Position numbers and translations under genes: made by a program
Shown: positions 25,808 to 37,439 of the stretch, piece after piece
How the letters are laid out: each line of letters begins with the position of its first letter
How positions within the stretch are numbered: the stretch's first letter is position 1
Origin: Rehmannia glutinosa
Taxonomy: Eukaryota > Streptophyta > Magnoliopsida > Lamiales > Orobanchaceae
NCBI GenBank assembly: GCA_016081115.2
Contig: CM071931.1
Location: 17,522,317 to 17,586,316, forward strand
DNA: 64,000 nucleotides
Direction of reading: 5' to 3'
The notes under the pieces: model-generated
Seen by the model: the letters and a program-made list of their open reading frames with translations, nothing else
Told to the model about the DNA's origin: nothing
Databases searched by the model: none

Positions 25808-26038
25808 TGTAGAATTTGCGATATTCATACTTTGAGCTAAGAACATGGAAAAGGCATGAGCGGAGAAGACTATTTTATTTCTCAAAATCAATTACAAAAT
25901 CTTTGAACATCTAGTATTTATAGACCGCAGTGTGCGCGTAGCGTAAGTGACGTGAGGGGAAAACGTAATAAATGGACTAACAAACTCTTAAAAGTGTGAA
26001 AGGAACAAATAACAAGCAAAAAAAACAATATTCCAACA
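25808..26038 (-). repeat. 5' LTR of copia element 2
   Basis: A 231-bp LTR, TGTTGGAATATTG.. to ..GCAAATTCTACA on the minus strand, directly adjacent to its primer-binding site at 25,795-25,807. No second LTR is found in the window. Confidence 0.75.
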
Positions 26039-26043
26039 AACAT

Positions 26044-26721
26044 ATTTTTTTTTTTGAAAAATGTAGTTCTTGAAAGTTGAATCTAACATCAAAGATAATA
26101 CTGATTAAGTTGATTAGGCTCATTGCTCGAGATGCATCCAGAACGATCAGGCTCATTAGTACTTTCAATCGCCTCAAATATCCTCGATGTTATACTTTTA
26201 CCCAAAATTATGTCATATAGTATTGAAATCACCTCGCCACAATTTGTACTGATAAGATCAGACACAAGCCATATATAATCACTTTAAACTACTTCAAAAA
26301 TATTTAGTTCCCAGAGAGGCGCAATTTTAACGAGTAAGAAGAGTGCACCAATATTTTACGGCAACCATAGAAATAAATATTGTGCTAGTCCCAATTCCAG
26401 GAAAGAAAAAAAAACTCTGGCAACACACAAACCCCTTCTACCAACAACTACGAGAAGAGAAAGGATACACACACAGAATTTCCAAAATAAATCAAAACAA
26501 TGTCTCATTTTCTTGCAACAACTCCATTCTTTCATCCCATCATGAAGAAATGGCTGGGAAAATGAAACTTTGCATAAGTTTTAGAGATATATAGGCTTGT
26601 TGATGTAATAAGTGCATCATCAATTGAAACCAAAATGAGAAGGAAAAGGATGTTGCAATTTACACCATGATGAAAGTGATGTAGCAGCAGGTGAGGTAAC
26701 ATACGCTATGCATCAGAAGAT
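26044..26721. other. Unassigned sequence inside the gypsy span
   Basis: No gene or transposon end is recognised. It starts after the presumed target duplication AACAT of copia element 2 and ends at the MITE duplication. Confidence 0.5.
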
Positions 26722-26728
26722 AAAATTA

Positions 26729-27021
26729 AGGGATAATTACAAAAGGCCACCTGAGATTTGGTTCAATTACAAAAAAAGCCAGAGATGTTTCAAAAATTAC
26801 AAAAACAAAAAAAAAAACGCTCAAGTTTGATTTTGTCTTTAATTTAAGGAGATAACTGTAATATTTTTGAAAATATCAGGGTTTTTTTTAAATATTTTAT
26901 GAAGGGGAAAATATAAGATGAATCAAACCTCAAGGGGCTTTTTGCAATTTTTAAAAATCTTTGGGATTTTTGTAATTAGCCTGAACCTCGGGTTTTTTTT
27001 TATTTTTTGGTAATTATCCCT
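26729..27021. mobile_element. Foldback MITE with 7-bp target duplication
   Basis: A 293-bp element with perfect 12-bp terminal inverted repeats (AGGGATAATTAC / GTAATTATCCCT) that extend imperfectly for over 100 bp on each side, so almost the whole element can form a hairpin. It is flanked by AAAATTA on both sides (26,722-26,728 and 27,022-27,028). Related copies lie at 10,665-10,733 and 58,873-59,152. The superfamily is not assigned. Confidence 0.8.
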
Positions 27022-27028
27022 AAAATTA

Positions 27029-28130
27029 TTTAGTGAAAAAATAAGGTCAAAACAATGAAGTTTAAATCAACACATGTTCTGCTTGGTGGTTGGAATTCTG
27101 TAGGGGTCAGTTTCTTCTTCATAACACAACATAGAAAAAATGTTCTTGACTAAATTTTGAAATTTATGTCAAAGAAAGAAGTTACACAGAGTACACTAAT
27201 TGAACACCACTACTCAAGAAACAAAATGTCTTACCTTTGCCTGGAGGACAAAAATAAAATTTAAACACAAGAAACATCAATTCTACGATATATGTAACTC
27301 AACAAAAATCTCATTATTCGCGTTTGTTACATTTTGCCTATGTAACTCATTCCTAAGAATTATAGAAAGTCGACAAGTTTTCCACTATTTTTCTATACAA
27401 AAATTTGAGGAAGCTTTAAAAGTTTTAGCAAAACATAGACAAAAGTGTTTCATCTTTCACTTCTAAACACAAAGTAAATTCAACTTTTACATTCGGAAAG
27501 CAACCACACTAATTCAGGATATCATATTTCATCACCAGAAACAAAACTAAATCTCAAGGTCAGAAAAAATATAATTATATAAATAACAATTTGTCGTTCT
27601 GATAAATTTTTAGCAGTGCTGCAAACTTTTCTTAATTTTTGTTTTCAGTTTCGAAACATTCAGAATAACACAAATACATCGTTGATTGGATCAGTACTGC
27701 ACTTACAAAGAATGTAGAGGATGCAAATATAGTTATCAACAGTGACCCTATCAACAGTGCTTATCACTGGACATGTACTTGAGAATAGTTTATTTGTAAT
27801 TCTTAAGTTGTTTGAATTCAACAGGTGTCAATAATCTCTTAATCCCTTTCAAGATAAATCACTAGAAAACAATATGACAATAATCAAGAACCAAAAAGGA
27901 AAAAGTGATTTACTTGGGAATTTTAACACCTCAAAGTACCACACAGAATTAGGCTAAAGATTATCACAAACACTTGATTTGCACACGAGTGGCAACAGAT
28001 AGGATTCACATTGCATCTATTTTATACTTCAACAAAATTAAACATAATTCATGGGATATCATAAAACTTGTATCATGGACATTTAACAAAATCAAGCATC
28101 AGCTATACACAAATATTAACCTAATTACTC
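27029..28130. other. Unassigned AT-rich sequence
   Basis: No coding homology. Small open frames (for example 27,200-27,466) have no recognisable domain. It may be part of the captured or nested DNA inside the gypsy span. Confidence 0.5.
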
Positions 28131-28274
28131 TGATACCATATTACAGTGTAAAAAGTGAGAGTTTTCATACTTTATTGAAATAACAAGGTTACATCAGTTT
28201 ATATACATGAATTATCAAGTAACACCGTATAACAATCTGTAACTAATATGACAGATAGTATAAAAAAATTTAAC
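28131..28274 (-). repeat. Copia-type LTR relic with primer-binding site
   Basis: The minus strand reads TGTTAAATTTTTTTATAC.., a TATATAAAC box, an AATAAAG polyadenylation-type signal, ..ACACTGTAATA and then TGGTATCAGAG (28,131-28,141). This is the order expected for a short (about 133 bp) copia LTR followed by its primer-binding site. No internal region or second LTR is seen, so it is a remnant. Confidence 0.55.
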
Positions 28275-28338
28275 AGTTTATACAACTAACTGAGATTTTG
28301 TTCGGCTAATTAAGAAGCTAATTAATAATTAGGTTAAT

Positions 28339-28551
28339 ATGAAAACCAAAACAAGTTTTACCTCTGAAAAATGCCTGAACAGTGCAACAAGGTTGTCGTC
28401 TTCTTGTATTAGGAGATTGAAAGATTTCACGGGAATGCAGTCTTCTTCTTTTATTAAGAGATCGAAAGATTTCACCGGAAGGTTGAACGGGAAGGCCGAA
28501 CGGGAAAGGGTAGGGGATTTTTCAGTCTTCAGAATCAGAGAAGACGAATAG
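28339..28551 (+). other. Open frame with a short internal duplication, function unknown
   Basis: A 70-codon frame contains a 40-bp imperfect direct repeat (about 28,397-28,438 and 28,439-28,480; protein SSCIRRLKDFTG / SSFIKRSKDFTG). No known domain. It might be the edge of a captured exon or chance coding; I would not treat it as a gene. Confidence 0.25.
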
Positions 28552-28806
28552 GGTTTTTACAATTCTCACTCTCAGTAGGTGGATTCGCTTTATGGGTTGC
28601 ACTTTTAAAACATTCATTCCCACTATATTGTTCTGAGATTAAGAACAAAAAACAGAGTTAGTATTGTGGCTGATGTTCCATTCTTATGTCTGCAAAGTTT
28701 CGATTTCTATTCTTGGCAGAATAAAAAAATAGGATTTTTTTTAAGTTTCATTCTATAATTGTTTTTTCTTTTTGCAAAATGAAAAAACAAAATTGAAGAA
28801 TTTAAA

Positions 28807-29519
28807 CTGGGGTGGCCAAATGGAACCGAAACCGAGTTCTAAACCGGAACCGGAACCTTGGTCAATGGTTCCCGAAACTGTTGACCGGTCAACGGTTCCA
28901 AAATCGGAACTAGAACTGGGCAGACCGGTGCCCGTGCCTATTCTGGTTCCTTGGTCTCAAAAATCGTGCAATCGGTAGTTTTAACCGTCGGTTAGAATCG
29001 TATGTGGAATCGTGGTGGAATCGGCAATTAAAACCATCGGTTTCAAGGTTAAAACCAACAATTTTTATGTTTTTTGGTTAAAATATGCTAAAAGAAATAT
29101 TAAATGTTTATTGTAATGTTTTATATTCGTAACTATATGAGACACGTTTTAAACCAAATGTTGTAAGCGAACTATGAGAACTTTGATTCGTCTATACTCT
29201 ATAATAGTATATATAAACAATTTAATATTATTATAATATTAAATACAAAACTTAATTGAATATCAAGTCCAAAGCTTTTTCTTCATTTTCCCTTTCTTTT
29301 GTAACTAAAATTGATAAACCATTTTTAAAAATTAAAAAATTATCTAAAGATAAACAAACAGTTTGGATTTTAACCTAATCGAACCATGGAGGAATCCGGT
29401 TCCAAATCGCAACTTAATCGCTTGCCTTCCGGTTTTAGAACCAAAACCATGAGACAACGGTTCTAGTTCCTCCAAAATGAGGAACTGGAACTAGTTGTTC
29501 CTGAACTGTGGTCACCCCT
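28807..29519. mobile_element. Non-autonomous hAT element with 8-bp target duplication
   Basis: A 713-bp element with ends CTGGGGTGGCCA / TGGTCACCCCT, close to the hAT consensus CAGGGGTGACCA, flanked by AATTTAAA on both sides (28,799-28,806 and 29,520-29,527). The subterminal parts are rich in GGAACCGGAACC / GGTTCC phrases on both arms, a known feature of such elements. There is no transposase. Confidence 0.8.
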
Positions 29520-29959
29520 AATTTAAAGAGTCTTTCACCTTTACGCCCCTAAATTTGTCATTCATATCTGCCATTTTTTTGTTTTTCCAAAATCATAAAA
29601 TAGAATTGAAGAATTTAAAAATGGAAGAGATCGATTTTCCATAGCTAATTTATTAGTAGTTCTTTTTTTATTTGTCTTTTCATTATAATAAATTGTATTG
29701 AATAATTTCTTTTGTAATTTATTTTAAAAAAATCAAAATGTTAAAGTTGGATTATGATATTTTTTTATTACATGTCCTATTTTACAAATTTAATCAGTGA
29801 AATTAAATTTATAAGATTGATTTTGTTATTTTCAATTTTTTGTACCTAAACACAACCCCACGTTTTTTTGTGCTCGAGACCCCTCGAAACATATGACCGG
29901 CTCTGGTAACATATCAAAATTATAACATGTGTACTAAATATTTTTACATATATGATATA

Positions 29960-30130
29960 TTAAGGTATCAATTTGGGTTGAGTCCGGGTTCGCGAGTGTG
30001 AATCAGCTAACCCGGACCCGACCTGTTTAAATATTGGCATTAGAATTTTGAACCTAAACTCGACATATTTATTTCACAGGCAACCCAAACCCGACTCGTT
30101 TAATCGAGTTAGACCTGGACCCATGAAGTA
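29960..30130. mobile_element. Fragment related to the hAT element at 52,124-52,748
   Basis: TATCAATTTGGGTTGAGTCC and the following CCGGGTTCGCGAG / AACCCGGACCCGACC phrases match the reverse complement of the right arm of the 52-kb element. A second arm and target duplication are not visible. Confidence 0.5.
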
Positions 30131-30376
30131 TGGATCCATAATCCTTATTTATAAAAGTTTTATTTTTATTGTTTATCCCTTTGTTACATAAATTACAACG
30201 TTTACTATACAATTAAAAGATTTTGTGAGTTTTCTGCTTTAATTAATCGAGATTGATCTTTATCATGATGAATTGATGAACACGATACTTGTTGGCTTTA
30301 CAATAAAATTTAAATATTCATCATCTTTGTTGTATTAAATACTAAATATTATATCGCAAATTTACGTTTAATTATA

Positions 30377-30767
30377 GAGGTAAATTAAATTGCCCCCAAA
30401 CTATGGTATTTTTCTACTTTGTCAATTTAATTTTAAATTGTTGTGGTACTTTACCTCCTAAACTTTATGAATTGTTGCACTTAGCAAATAATTTCTAAAT
30501 TTACCACATCAGTTTTCACTAAAACTATCCTCATCTTTAGTCAATATACAAATAATAGTAAATTTCATCAAAACAAAAAAAAATGTAGGCTATTGCACTA
30601 TTTTCGAGGATCATAAAATAAAATAATCATAATGGTTAAGATGTAAATTTGGAAATTATAGGCTAAAGGAAACAATTTAAAAAGTTCAAAGAGTAAAATT
30701 AAATTCAAAGATAAGTGGTCAAACTAGAAAAACACGCATAGTTTGTGGGGTAAATTAAAATTACCTC
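30377..30767. mobile_element. Mutator-like MITE with 9-bp target duplication
   Basis: A 391-bp foldback element: the left arm GAGGTAAATTAAATTGCCCC matches the right arm read in reverse (GAGGTAATTTTAATTTACCC) and both continue with CAAACTATG. It is flanked by TTAATTATA (30,368-30,376) and TTAAGTATA (30,768-30,776), which agree at 8 of 9 positions. A 9-bp duplication fits the Mutator superfamily. There is no coding capacity. Confidence 0.65.
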
Positions 30768-30969
30768 TTAAGTATATTTGATTCATTATCTTTGTTATAT
30801 TCATCTTGATTTGTCAATTGTAAGTACAAGTAAAAATGTACTTATTTTCCAAATAGCATTAAAAAGAATTCATAAATTTCAATTATATGTTAAACCAAAC
30901 AAGCAAACCCCACTCTTAAACTTTCTTCTCATACCAAATCCCGTTCTTCCCTTTGATTTTCCTTAAAAT

Positions 30970-31215
30970 CCCTAAAGTAAGTGGCCAGAGATGCCCAAAT
31001 CCAGTCTTTCCTTTGATTCCTCAAAATTCCCACGGCAGGAAATTTCAAATCCCGTCGTCCCTTACATGCCACAAATCGCAGTAGCCGGAAAATTCCCAAA
31101 TCCCCTCGTCCCTAAAATTCCCTAGTCGCGGCGGCCGGAAATTCTCAAATCTCATTGGTGAAATTCCAAAATCCCGTCGGCCTCACATTCCTTGCACAGT
31201 GATACCCAAGCCATG
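30970..31215 (+). repeat. GC-richer block of about 50-bp imperfect repeats
   Basis: Phrases of the type GCCGGAAATTC, CAAATCCC and GTCGTCCCT recur about every 50 bases between 31,020 and 31,190. Base composition stands out from the AT-rich surroundings. It could be the 5' leader of the gene fragment that follows, but no start codon is supported. Confidence 0.4.
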
Positions 31216-32541
31216 GATCTTACTTCACGGGTAAAAGTGAAATTACAGCTAGTTAAACGTCAAGCACATGTTTGTTTTTTAATTCATTTTTATTGCATTT
31301 TTATACCATTTGATGGTAAATAATAAAAATTAGTTTGAGACACCTACTGAAAATTATGCATCCTATATTTTTGGATATATGGTATGATTCAATAATAATA
31401 AATAAATTGGTAGCTAAACATGTAAATTTCGTATAACAAATAGTTTTTATAGCTATGTTTTTGGGCGGCATAATCTTACGTTTAGCGCTAAACTTTTTAA
31501 CTTAATTAAGGTAGGTTCTCATCTAATTAAGAAAGATAAATAAGAAGATTCATTGTTATCTTATCTCTCTCAATCTCTTCGCGTTTACTCTCATTAACAT
31601 ACGCCAAGAATTAGGTTTAGACTATATCAAATATATATCTCTTGCGCCTCTTTTTTTTTTTTTTTCAATCTACAATCTCTAGCCACAGTCCTGGTAATGT
31701 CTACCGTATTCAATTTTGCTTCATCGAACTTAATTATATACTGTGTTTTGACTCATATTACAACTTGGTCATTTTTATAATATAAGTTGCCTGTTTTAGT
31801 TATATTGCATAATGTGTTATCTTAGGTATTCAGTTTGATTCATATTAAATAATAAGTATTTTATTGAAAAAAAATAATATTCTTGTTGGTTTTCACTATT
31901 TTGGAAGTACTTATATAAACATTAGCACTATTATGTTTTCAAATAATTTTCTGTATAAAAGGTAATCCTGAGGGTGTGAGTTTTCTGTTTATCAAGTGGC
32001 ATTTGATTGACCAGTCTTATTTCTTGACAATGGGTTATATTCGCCTTTTATTGTTTTCCCAATTGGTTTTGTTATTTTCTGGGTTTCTTAACTTGATTAT
32101 TGGAGGCGTCTGACAAAAATTGATGCATTGTACAATGGATCACTTTATCAAGCCACATAGACATACACAATAATGAATAAAATGAAGTATATACCAACAT
32201 TTACTAGTCCAAGAGGAATAACATAGACAGGATTTCTGCTGGTGTTTGATAAAACTCACTTCCAGTGTTCAAGTATGGCTTATTATTTGAACTTGAGAGT
32301 TTGTACTGTTCCATGATACTTATTTTGAGTTACCTCGTATTCACGCCAGGGAAGAGAAAATGGTAATGTTATTTTGCTGGCAAATGAATTTAGTCACAAG
32401 GAAGCTTGATTCAGATGGTAAGTTGGACACAGTGCAAATTTTGCACAACCTAAATGGAAGGTGAGCCCTTTTATAAGAGGCCTGCTTATTGTTCTGCAAC
32501 TTGCTTGCGACTTACTTATTTTTTGGTTTCTTTTACTGCAG
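31216..32541. other. Possible upstream part of the captured gene; nothing definite
   Basis: A CT-rich stretch (31,560-31,690) resembles a plant 5' leader, followed by intron-like AT-rich DNA. No exon could be identified with confidence. Confidence 0.3.
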
Positions 32542-32624
32542 AGGTCTGGGGCGTTTTTGGTGTATGTTGGCCTCAATGCAGAAAACGAGATATTACACGC
32601 TCTTGCGTTTCGGGCTGGTCCCAG
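32542..32624 (+). pseudogene. Exon-like segment of a host gene fragment
   Basis: An open segment bounded by CTGCAG and CCAG|GTGCAT, both good splice signals, reads RSGAFLVYVGLN then AENEILHALAFRAGP. I do not recognise the family. It may belong with the phosphoesterase-like exons at 33,420 and 37,631, being on the same strand and about 0.8 kb upstream, but that is inference. Confidence 0.35.
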
Positions 32625-33419
32625 GTGCATATATTAGTTCCATTTGTTTTTGGTTGGAAGACTAACAATATAGTTCAGGTACTTGTATCTATAACATTTA
32701 AAGGATATCGTATAAGAAATGTCGTAAATTCAAAGGACATCCATGCTATGTTGAAAGTGTAGGGTGCCTAAGTTTCTTGACATCATAGGCTTTTAAACTA
32801 ATGTGGAAACCTTGTATGTTTTTAAGTTTAGCTAAAGTATCAATTCCTCATGCCATTATGCTCTACTTGATGTTGAAATATAGCTTGGGACAATGAAGAG
32901 TAAGAGCACTACAGTACCTCAGAGCAAATCTTCTTATGTCTGAAGAAATAGAGAAGGTACTGCACATCCTCTGTTGCATTTATACATCATGAGTCTTTTA
33001 TATGTGGAATATGGTTTAGAGACAATATACTTTTCGTTTGAGGTATGGTTGATCAATAATAATTGATGTATGTGGATTCTTTTGCTTGTACATATGTGCT
33101 TCTATATCCTAGATTAGGTTACTAATTAAACCCGATTTCTCATATGTGCTTTTTAAGAGATGTCAAAATTCAAAACTCTGAATAATTAAAATGGATTTGT
33201 GATTAGCATGGGTGATCCACTTTATTTCTCCTAGTAAGGACTTCACATATCTGTTTTACTGGGCAGCACTGCTTACTGGAATGTCGAATTACTAATTAAA
33301 GTTTGTGTGAAGATGTCGTAAATGTGTTTTTGTAACAATATTTTGATGTGGCCATTCTCAACCACCTTGTCTCATTTTTTTAATTTAATCAATGAGATTG
33401 TTATTGAAAGTTTTTGCAG

Positions 33420-33486
33420 AAGTCACCATACTAAATTGGTCAAGGCACAATGATGATGCATTGGCATCTCCATCCAAATATTTTAA
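33420..33486 (+). pseudogene. Exon of a probable calcineurin-like phosphoesterase fragment
   Basis: After a TTTTTGCAG acceptor the frame reads VTILNWSRHNDDALASPSKYFK. It is followed, after an intron and the inserted copia, by the exon at 37,631. In intact plant relatives I expect these two pieces to be adjacent. The donor here reads AAG|TAATTAC, one G short of AAG|GTAATT, so splicing in frame would fail. Family assignment is from memory of plant metallophosphoesterase sequences and needs a search. Confidence 0.45.
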
Positions 33487-33547
33487 GTAATTACACTAGT
33501 TATCACATGTACTTCTGTTAGCTAATATGTTGATTGTTGCACTGTAG

Positions 33548-33552
33548 GTATG
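33548..33552. other. Left target-site duplication of copia element 3 (GTATG)
   Basis: GTATG precedes the left LTR and is repeated at 37,631-37,635 right after the other LTR. Confidence 0.85.
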
Positions 33553-33750
33553 TATGAAACTGAATGTATTTCATCTTGTATAAAACATGAAGGAATGCAT
33601 ACATTATATAGGCTAAAGACTACCTAATTAGCCCATGAATTAAGGAAAAAAGAAGAAAACATAAACCCCAAAGATAGGGCACTAAACCCCAAAGATAGGG
33701 CACTACCCTAAAGATAAAGCACTCATTATATATTTTACAATATCTCAACA
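33553..33750 (-). repeat. 3' LTR of copia element 3
   Basis: A 198-bp LTR, minus strand TGTTGAGATATTG.. to ..AGTTTCATA. It is identical by eye to the 5' LTR except for a 21-bp tandem duplication of ACCCCAAAGATAGGGCACTA-type sequence (about 33,664-33,705). The purine tract CTCGAGGGGAG precedes it on the minus strand. Confidence 0.9.
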
Positions 33751-36028
33751 CTCCCCTCGAGGTGGAGCATATACATCATATGCATCCATCTTGTCACATA
33801 TATAAGTTATTCGAGGACCACGTAGAGATTTAGTGAAAATATCGGCCAAGTTGATCTCTAGAGTTAACAAATGAGGTCTTGATGATTCCGAGAGAATCTT
33901 TTCTCTAAGGAAATGACAATCGACTTCTATATGTTTCGTCCTCTCGTGAAAAACTGGATTGGAGGAGAGGTGCAAAGGCGATGATTATCACACACGAGCT
34001 CCATAGGACCAACATCACGTAAATGCAATTCTTGCATAAATGTTTGAGCACTCAAAAGCTCACATGTTGCATGAGCCATAGCATACGATACTCGGCCTCT
34101 CTGTGCTTGATCGAGCAACAACAATCTGCTTTCTTACTTTTCCATGAAATCATGTTTCCTCCTGAATATACTGATAAAGAAGTAGATCTTGATCATTCTC
34201 ATCTCCCGCCCAATCAACATCCGAATACCCAATGATATTAGTGTGGCCTCTATCGGTGAAAACAAGTCCCTTCCCGGGTGACCCTTTAATGTACTTGACA
34301 ATTGAATAATCGCATTCCAATGACTATCACGAGGAGAGTTGAGGAACCGACTTACTATACTTACCGGGAAAGATATGTCCGTCCGGTCATGGTGAGATAA
34401 TTTAGCTTTCCAACTAGCCTTCGATCTTCCTGGATCGGGATAGAGCTCCCCGATTAGGAAGGAGCTTTACATTAGGGTCCATTGAGTAGTAAATCGGTTT
34501 ACAATCTGTAAGCACTGCTTTCTTCTAGAATATCAAGAGCATATTTTCTCCGAGAGATAGCAACACCGACTTTGATTGAGCTACTTCAATCCCAAGAAAA
34601 TAAACGAAGAGGACTGGAGTCTTTAGTTTGAAAATTTTGAAATAAGTGTTGTTTTAATGCCTTGATACCTTCACAATCATCGCCCGTAATTACAATGTCA
34701 TCAACATAGACCCTGAAGTATATATATCTATTTGCCGAGGAGCATCGGAAGAAGACGGAATGATCTCCTTCGTGAGCGGATCATACCAAATTGTTGAAGA
34801 ACTTTCTTTGAATCGGCCAAACCAAGCTCGAGGTGATTGTTTCAAACCATATAAAGATTTCTCGAACTTGCATACCAAACCGGACTCCCACGAGCAACAA
34901 AACCAGGAGGTTGCTCCATATAAATCTCCTCTTCCAAGTTACCGTGCAAAAAGGCATTCTTGATGTCCAATGAAAGAGGGGCCATGTTTCATAAAGCGGC
35001 CATAGCGAGGAATAAACTAACGAGGACATCTTTGCAACCGGAGAAAAAGTATCACCGTAATCCCGACCATAGACTTGTGTGTATCCTCTTTCGCTACCAA
35101 GCGAGCTTTCAAGCGATCGACTTGTCCATCGTACCGATCTTAACATTAAACACCCAACGGCAACCAACAACATTTTCCAGGCGGAAGGGGGAACAAGTTT
35201 GCGCCAAGTATGATTGCAATCTAAGGTGACATCTCATCAATCATGGCCTGTTTCCATCCGGATGGGATAGTCTTCGGAAAGTGTCTTAGGAATAGAAATA
35301 AAAGATAGTGTAGAAACAAAAGCACATATGTGGGAGACAAACGATGGTAGAGACGATGAAAATTATAGATAGGATAAGGGTTACGGTAGAGCGTATACAG
35401 CTGCGGATGGCACAGTAAATCAGTGAAATAGGTGGATCGGGTGCGGGGAGAGAGATCTCCTAACGGGATCTCAAGCTCGTGGCTCGGACCGTCTTTCATA
35501 AGTAATCCCAAATCGATTTATAGGTGGTGGAGATTGTGGAGAAGATGCATCGTGCAATGCAGGGAAAAGCAGAAGGCTCGTATGAATCAGTTGAAGAAAC
35601 TCAAGTAGGGTATAAGCAAAACCTGATCCAAGTCGTGAGAAGGGATAGTAGTTTCGGCAAAGTATGATATGTCCTCGAAGAAAGTAACATCAGCGGAAAT
35701 GTAGAAACGGTTTGTTGGAGGAGAGTAGCGGCGGTAACCGCCTTCGAGAACGGAGTAACCAAGAAAATACACTTGATAGATCGAGCAGACAATTTATCAC
35801 GACTAGGAGATAGATCATGAACAAAGCAAGTACAACCAAAAATACGAGGGGGAACAACATATAAAGGGGTTGTAGGGTGCAAAATAGAGTAGGGAACCTG
35901 ACCATTCAACACAGAGGATGGCATTCGATTTATTAAATAAGTGGCGGTCCAAGACAAAGATCACCCCAAAACTTTAAAGGTGCATTGGCATATATCAACA
36001 AGGTGCGAGCCGTGTCAACACAATATGT
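33751..36028 (-). pseudogene. Integrase C-terminus, RT and RNase H of copia element 3
   Basis: From right to left on the minus strand: an integrase tail (YLINRMPSSVLNGQVPYSIL, 35,957 frame), the IFGCTCFVHDL block and SRTYHTLP region; RT pieces in shifting frames around 35,173-34,690 (GDTFSPVAKMS, VCKFEKSLYGLKQSPRAWFG); and RNase H with its HIEVDCHFLREKI and LADIFTKSLRG end (33,975-33,745). Several frame changes make it non-functional, for example two extra bases near 36,025. Confidence 0.85.
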
Positions 36029-37060
36029 CTATGCTTTCGTTCGGCTACCCCATTTTGTTGAGGTGTATGGGGCAATCGGATTGATGTATAATTCCGAACG
36101 TAAAACGTGTAAATGAATTGAAACGGTCGAGAAATATTCTTTTGCATTATCACTACGCAAGACACGAATCATTTTACCAAATTGAGTCTTAATCTCTGAG
36201 GCAAAAGTTTCAAAAATACCAAACAACTCAGAACGATCTTTCATTAGAAAAACCCAAGTACACGGGGAAAAATCATCAATGAAAGTCACATAATACCGAT
36301 AACCTAAGATAGACGGAACACGACTCGGACCCCAAACATCAGAATGGACAATATCAAAGAGAGATGGAGCTCTGTTATTAATACGATTAGAAAAAGAGGT
36401 TCGAACATGTTTGCCTAATTGACAAGACTCACAATTTAAAGACTCTAACTGTGAAAGACCAGGTACCATGGTTTTTAACTTGGGCAGACTCGGATGACCC
36501 AAACGACGGTGAAGAAGATCGGGGGATGCAGTAGCGGTACATAGAGTGGAAATTGTTGGTTGAAGGTAGTAAAGACCACGAGATTCAGATCCTGAGCCAA
36601 TTGTCTGCCCTGTACCCCGGTCTTGTATCAAAAAAGAATCAGAAGTGAAAGTTATGGTGCAATTTAAGGAACGAGTTAATTTACTTATGGATATCAAATT
36701 AAAAGGACAATTAGGAACCAATAAGACTGAACTCAATGGAATTGAGGGAGTTGGTGAAACCCGCCCAACTCCAGTGGCTTGGATTTTAGACCCATCTGCA
36801 ACAGTAACATAATGGGAAAATTTGGTTTGTGATAATTCTGAGAAAATGGAGGAATTACCAGTCACGTGATCAGAAGCACCAGAATCAAAACCCAAACCCT
36901 TAGTTTTAAATCCGAGACAACCTGTAGAATTACCACCAGTAGGAGCTATAGTGGCGGAAGAGGTTGCCTGTTGAACATTCAATATGTCGGTTGTAATGGT
37001 TATGGGCCCTTGAAAGGCGTGCGAGACTAGCCCCGTTGTTTTGAAAGAAGAATCAGACAT
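36029..37060 (-). pseudogene. Protease, GAG-pre-integrase and integrase core of copia element 3
   Basis: This is one clean 343-residue frame. Near residue 57 lies the aspartic protease site GLGFDSGASDHVTGNSS; then come LLHRRLGHPSLPKLK (GAG-pre-integrase), CESCQLGKHVRTSF (integrase zinc site), and integrase core with HSDVWGPSRV, TFIDDFSPCTWVFLM and LRSDNAKEY, giving the first two catalytic Asp residues. The frame is lost just before the catalytic Glu region at 36,029. ATG at 37,058-37,060 is the first in frame; no capsid precedes it. Confidence 0.85.
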
Positions 37061-37084
37061 TATGACTTAAATAACCAGATGCGA

Positions 37085-37375
37085 ACAGTGTTTTCCGGCG
37101 TGAATAGTGATTTTCGTCAGGAATTTTTTTTTCCGAACTGAACAGTATTTTTCTGGACGTGAACAATGTTCCAGCTAAATAATATTTTCCTATGTGAATA
37201 GTGATTCCGGCGAACAGTACCTCGGCGTGAACAGTGATGTCGGGATTGAACAATAGTTACGTAAGTGAACATTGTGTCAGGGGTGAACAGTGTGCTGGTG
37301 CATATACTGACGTGAACAGTATCTTCGGTGAACAGTCCGCGACGTGAATAGTGATTCCGGTATGAACAGTGATTT
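37085..37375 (-). repeat. GTGAACAGTG-type short repeats in the leader of copia element 3
   Basis: About 14 copies of GTGAACAGTG / GTGAATAGTGATTCCGG variants, spaced 15-40 bases apart, fill the gap between the protease frame and the primer-binding site. No coding frame is seen. Confidence 0.75.
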
Positions 37376-37439
37376 GATAGGGGAAAAAAAAGAAAAACTG
37401 AAAAACTAATGTTGAAAAAAAAAAGGGTTTGTGAACCTT

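Larger units (their letters stand above)
23885..26038 (-). mobile_element. Copia element 2, 5' half only
   Basis: On the minus strand the order is LTR 25,808-26,038, primer-binding site 25,795-25,807 (TGGTATCAAGAGC), gag, zinc knuckle, protease and the start of integrase, where it stops near 23,900. RT, RNase H and the 3' LTR are absent, so the element was truncated, probably by a deletion that also removed the gypsy's own pol. It lies inside the gypsy element and is therefore younger than that insertion, unless the two were joined by recombination. Confidence 0.8.
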
